Assembly: GCA_040387755.1 (NCBI GenBank)
Contig: JAZKDB010000002.1
Coordinates: 1,178,001-1,242,000, forward strand
DNA: 64,000 bases
Source: Rurimicrobium sp040387755
GTDB taxonomy: Bacteria > Bacteroidota > Bacteroidia > Chitinophagales > Chitinophagaceae
Direction: 5' to 3'
A program made the translations under genes and the position numbers. Shown here piece after piece: positions 60,793 through 64,000 of this stretch (positions are counted from its first letter, which is position 1; each line of letters opens with the position of its first letter). The notes under the pieces were generated by a model that ran no database searches, was not told the origin of the DNA, and worked only from the letters and a program-made list of their open reading frames with translations.

Positions 60793-63462
60793 ATGAGTAA
60801 GTATAGTTCTGTACTATTGATTTCCCTCTTATTGTTGAGCTTGCAAATGCAGGCTCAATCTGCAGATAGTATTTCAAAAGCAAGTCAACAATTTTTTGAC
60901 ACAAAACTTCAAAAAACGGCTAATCAAATCCTTGCTCAGCCTGAACGCAGAGCCAAGGATTCTGCAATCAAAATCTATGTAGACTCTTTTTTAAATAAAA
61001 GCTCCTTACAAAAAACTGAATTTGTACAAAAACAAATAAAAGGGATTGTAAGAGATTTGAATACCGGAGAAGGGGTTCCCTTCGCACAGGTATTGTTTCC
61101 TCATTCATCGATAGGTAATACTACAGAATTAGATGGTTCTTTCGTGATTGACTATCAACAGACACTAGGCGATAGTCTCATCATTTCAGCATTGGGTTAC
61201 AAGAAAACTTATAGAATAATTGACACATCAATTATTCAGTTAGATTTAGAAATCGAATTATCCAGAAGTGAGAATCTACTCAGGGAAGTTGTTATAAGAC
61301 CGGGCGAAGATCCTGCAGTGGCTCTGGTAAAGAAAATCATTCAAAATAAACCCAATAATAATCCCGACAAATATGATAATTACAAGTACGAATTATACAA
61401 CAAACTAGAGTTGGATTTAGTGCGGATGAGCAGAGAGCAATTCAGCAAAATACCCATGATGAAACCCTTTGCTTTTATCTTCAATAATGTTGATTCTTTT
61501 TCGGAACAAAAGCCTTTTTTGCCTGTATTTCTTACCGAAACCTTGTCTGACTATTATTTTCAACGTAGCCCCAAAAAGACAAAAGAGTTTGTAAAAGCAA
61601 GTCAAATAAAGGGCATAGAAAATGAGAGTGTGACCCAATTTCTGGGTGGCATGTATCAGCAAATAAATCTCTACAGCAATTTCATAGATGTGTTTGACAA
61701 ACAGTTTGTGAGTCCTATTAATAATAATGCACCAAATTACTACCGATATCAGATAAAAGATACTCAGTATGCTTATGGGCACAGAATTATACTTGTTCAG
61801 TTTGCACCAAAGCGCGCAGCCGAAAATTGTTTTATCGGCGATTTCTGGGTAGTAGATTCGGTATTTGCATTACAAAGAATAAGCCTGGATATTGCAGCAG
61901 ATGCCAACATCAATTTAGTAAACAGGGTAAGTCTTTATCAGGAGTTTGCACCCGTTGGAGATTCACTTTGGTTTAATGTAAAAGATAAATTCATTGCAGA
62001 TTTTACTGTGCCCTACGGCGGGAAAAAAATGCCCGGTTTTATTGGACGTAAAACAACCTCATACAAAAACATCTTACTCAATGATAGTACAGTAAGTAAT
62101 TTAGTCAACGATAAAAAACTAAAACAGGACGTTATTATTGAGGATGGAGCTAGAAATAAAGGCAATGAATTTTGGAGCGAAAGCAGACACGACTCGCTCA
62201 ACAAAAATGAAAAAGCAATCTATGCCATGATTGACACCTTAAATGCTATGCCCATTTTTAACCGGACCAAAAACATCATTACTTTTTTAGCGAAAGGAAC
62301 TCAAAATTTTGGCAAGTTTGAGTTTGGCCCCTATTGGGCTTTGTATAACAGAAATCCTATTGAAGGAAACCGATTCCGTTTTTCGATGGGTACAAACCCC
62401 AAATTATTTAAAGACCTTTACCTTAATGGATATGTTGCCTATGGCACTACGGATCAGAGGTTCAAATATAAAATTGCCGGCTTATGGCTTTTGGAACGTC
62501 ATCCAAGACATCGCATATATGCCTCTTATACGAGCGATTTGGACAGAAGTATAAGCTATTACAGCGAAGCAGGCACAGATAACTTCCTTAGCAATTTGGT
62601 TCGCAAACGATATTTACCCTTTAAGCTGGCTTTTGTTAAAGATGCAAGATTTGAACATTATAAAGAGTACTTCAATGGATTCAGTCATGAATTCACCTTT
62701 CTGCGCAAAGAATTTACACCATATGCCCCATTACCTTCCTCTACTATCTTCAGAAATGAAGAGGGTAATCCGTCTGATAATGTAATTAATTCAGAAGTTG
62801 GCTTGAAATTACGTTTTGCTTATAAGGAGCGTTTTTTGGAGGGTGATTACTACCGGATTAGCATTGGCACAAAATACCCTGTTGTTTCAGTTCGTTTAGC
62901 TTTAGGATTAAAGAATTTTCTGCATAGCGGTTATGAATATCAGAAGCTCAGTATCAACATTTCGGACTACATAAAGCTACCACATCTGGGTACTATTACT
63001 TATAACGTTTTTGCAGGAAAGCATTTTGGAACCTTGCCCTACCCTCTGTTAGAAGTTCATCCCGGCAATGATTTTTATTACTACAACCAGTATGCTTTCA
63101 GTATGATGAATCGCTTTGAATTTATCAGCGATACTTATGCAGGGTTAATGTTTGAGCACAATATTGGTGGTGGTATATTTAATTACATTCCTCTTTTAAA
63201 GAAAATAAAACTGCGCCAGTTCTGGACTTTAAAATCGGCCATTGGCAGCCTTTCGGAGTCTAACAAAGCACTCAATCTCAATCAGGGATTTGAATTCAAA
63301 ACCTTGCAGGGTAATCCATATTTAGAAATCGGCACCGGAATTGATAATATATTTCAGCTTTTCCGTGTAGATTTTGTGTGGAGGGTAGCTCCGGCACCAC
63401 TGGCTAATGAGCCTCTTGAAAAGCGTTTTGGAATTTTCGGTAGTTTCAGAGTCGGCTTCTAA
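60793..63462 (+). CDS. DUF5686 / carboxypeptidase-regulatory-like outer-membrane protein
   Basis: The 889-residue protein has a signal peptide (about 1-22, ending QMQAQ). A carboxypeptidase-regulatory-like domain at about 80-165 has KGIVRDLNTGEGVPFAQVL and TELDGSFVIDYQ. A long region fits the DUF5686 family (AVALVKKIIQNKPNNNPDKY, FLTETLSDYYFQRSPKK). The C-terminal half is a predicted beta-barrel, ending GIFGSFRVGF with a terminal Phe. DUF5686 proteins are surface or outer-membrane proteins without assigned activity. The stop codon overlaps the stop of the convergent beta-helix gene by four bases. Confidence 0.88.
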   Translation: MSKYSSVLLISLLLLSLQMQAQSADSISKASQQFFDTKLQKTANQILAQPERRAKDSAIKIYVDSFLNKSSLQKTEFVQKQIKGIVRDLNTGEGVPFAQVLFPHSSIGNTTELDGSFVIDYQQTLGDSLIISALGYKKTYRIIDTSIIQLDLEIELSRSENLLREVVIRPGEDPAVALVKKIIQNKPNNNPDKYDNYKYELYNKLELDLVRMSREQFSKIPMMKPFAFIFNNVDSFSEQKPFLPVFLTETLSDYYFQRSPKKTKEFVKASQIKGIENESVTQFLGGMYQQINLYSNFIDVFDKQFVSPINNNAPNYYRYQIKDTQYAYGHRIILVQFAPKRAAENCFIGDFWVVDSVFALQRISLDIAADANINLVNRVSLYQEFAPVGDSLWFNVKDKFIADFTVPYGGKKMPGFIGRKTTSYKNILLNDSTVSNLVNDKKLKQDVIIEDGARNKGNEFWSESRHDSLNKNEKAIYAMIDTLNAMPIFNRTKNIITFLAKGTQNFGKFEFGPYWALYNRNPIEGNRFRFSMGTNPKLFKDLYLNGYVAYGTTDQRFKYKIAGLWLLERHPRHRIYASYTSDLDRSISYYSEAGTDNFLSNLVRKRYLPFKLAFVKDARFEHYKEYFNGFSHEFTFLRKEFTPYAPLPSSTIFRNEEGNPSDNVINSEVGLKLRFAYKERFLEGDYYRISIGTKYPVVSVRLALGLKNFLHSGYEYQKLSINISDYIKLPHLGTITYNVFAGKHFGTLPYPLLEVHPGNDFYYYNQYAFSMMNRFEFISDTYAGLMFEHNIGGGIFNYIPLLKKIKLRQFWTLKSAIGSLSESNKALNLNQGFEFKTLQGNPYLEIGTGIDNIFQLFRVDFVWRVAPAPLANEPLEKRFGIFGSFRVGF

Positions 63463-64000
63463 TATGCTCCCATATTTGTACCACCTCCTATATCGTCCAG
63501 ATTAGTACCAAAAAATGGAGTAATGCCTGCATTCGCAGCCGGAGAGCCACTTTTAAGTCTGTAATTCCATTTTTCGTAATCTTCGAAGAGAGGGTCTTCA
63601 TTGAATTTACAGCCAACAAAATTAACCAGTGCATTCACTTCCTTAGCTTTAATCAAACAATTCTGGAAGCTAAGATTAAAGGTTCCAGCTCCCTTGTTGT
63701 TGCAAATCAGTTCATTCTCCAGAGTTCCGTAGACAATACTATTGCGGATAATCCCATTTAAATTACCGGGAATAAAACCTGTCTGGCTGGTATCAAAATA
63801 ATTAAGCAAGCTCATGACCGGCGATTCTGAATGATTGACAAAACGCGTGCCATAAGTAACAAAAGTACATTGTTCAAAATCGAAATTCCCACCCTGAAAA
63901 ACTCCGACATTCTGGGCTCCGCATGTATTCACCAGGCAATTGTTCATTTGCACTTTACCGCCAAAAATGAACAAACCATATCCGATTGAATTTTGAATGA
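63459..64000 (-). CDS. Right-handed beta-helix repeat protein (partial, N-terminus outside window)
   Basis: This frame runs leftward and is open to the right edge of the window, so the N-terminus is missing. About 180 residues are visible, with beta-helix-like turns (IQNSIGYGLFIFGGKVQMNN, FDFEQCTFVTYG, IIRNSIVYGTLENELI). The conserved end is GSPAANAGITPFFGTNLDDI and GGGTNMGAY, as found in Bacteroidota parallel-beta-helix surface proteins. The fold often binds or cleaves polysaccharides. No catalytic motif can be assigned from this fragment. Confidence 0.78.
   Translation of the reverse strand, partial: IQNSIGYGLFIFGGKVQMNNCLVNTCGAQNVGVFQGGNFDFEQCTFVTYGTRFVNHSESPVMSLLNYFDTSQTGFIPGNLNGIIRNSIVYGTLENELICNNKGAGTFNLSFQNCLIKAKEVNALVNFVGCKFNEDPLFEDYEKWNYRLKSGSPAANAGITPFFGTNLDDIGGGTNMGAY

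Overview
The window looks like chromosomal DNA of a member of the Bacteroidota, most likely a Chitinophagales/Sphingobacteriales-type gliding or environmental bacterium (lineage is inference). The evidence is: proteins with type IX secretion (T9SS) type A and type B C-terminal sorting domains; TonB-dependent receptors with carboxypeptidase-regulatory-like N-termini; DUF5686, DUF6048 and DUF6452 families; and many genes preceded, within a few tens of bases of the start codon, by the Bacteroidota -7 promoter element TAnnTTTG, with few clear Shine-Dalgarno sequences. The DNA is moderately AT-rich. I see no rRNA, tRNA, CRISPR array, prophage or classical IS element.

Layout. 0-2.2 kb: ligA. 2.9-10.9 kb: a four-gene cell-envelope operon (TonB-dependent receptor, large periplasmic TPR protein, outer-membrane barrel, HU-like/SPOR inner-membrane protein). 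11-17 kb: another outer-membrane receptor, transaldolase, a TonB-family protein and a Wzy-like polymerase. 17-21.6 kb: housekeeping genes (tsaB, ridA, eno, a DivIC/FtsB-like gene, tadA, dtd, a LysE-like exporter). 21.7-24 kb: UDP-HexNAc epimerase and dehydrogenase for a uronic-acid surface glycan. 24.1-36 kb: three consecutive giant T9SS type-B surface proteins. The two downstream genes share a 3.33-kb segment that reads as identical, next to clearly diverged 5' ends. 36-41 kb: GT9 glycosyltransferase, DUF6048 and DUF6452 proteins, a small coiled-coil protein and pheT.

41.0-41.46 kb is a 500-bp gap with a tight cluster of DnaA-box-like 9-mers, immediately upstream of dnaB. It is a candidate replication origin or DnaA-controlled promoter. 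43-48 kb: EVE-domain protein, secreted vWA protein, HerA-like ATPase, atypical CPBP membrane protein, PrxQ/Bcp and a flavin reductase. 49.0-49.9 kb is an island of repeats holding a small DUF559-type nuclease gene bracketed by 32-bp inverted repeats. 50-64 kb: ruvB, a PadR/PspC envelope-stress pair with a candidate operator, an SNase-like nuclease, kmo, recJ, a T9SS type-A secreted repeat protein, a lipoprotein, rocD, a DUF5686 protein and a partial beta-helix protein running off the right edge.

The parts most worth following up are the homogenised twin surface-protein genes, the inverted-repeat-flanked nuclease gene, the DnaA-box cluster before dnaB, and the PadR operator. Identities and motif positions were read by eye. 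No database search was run.
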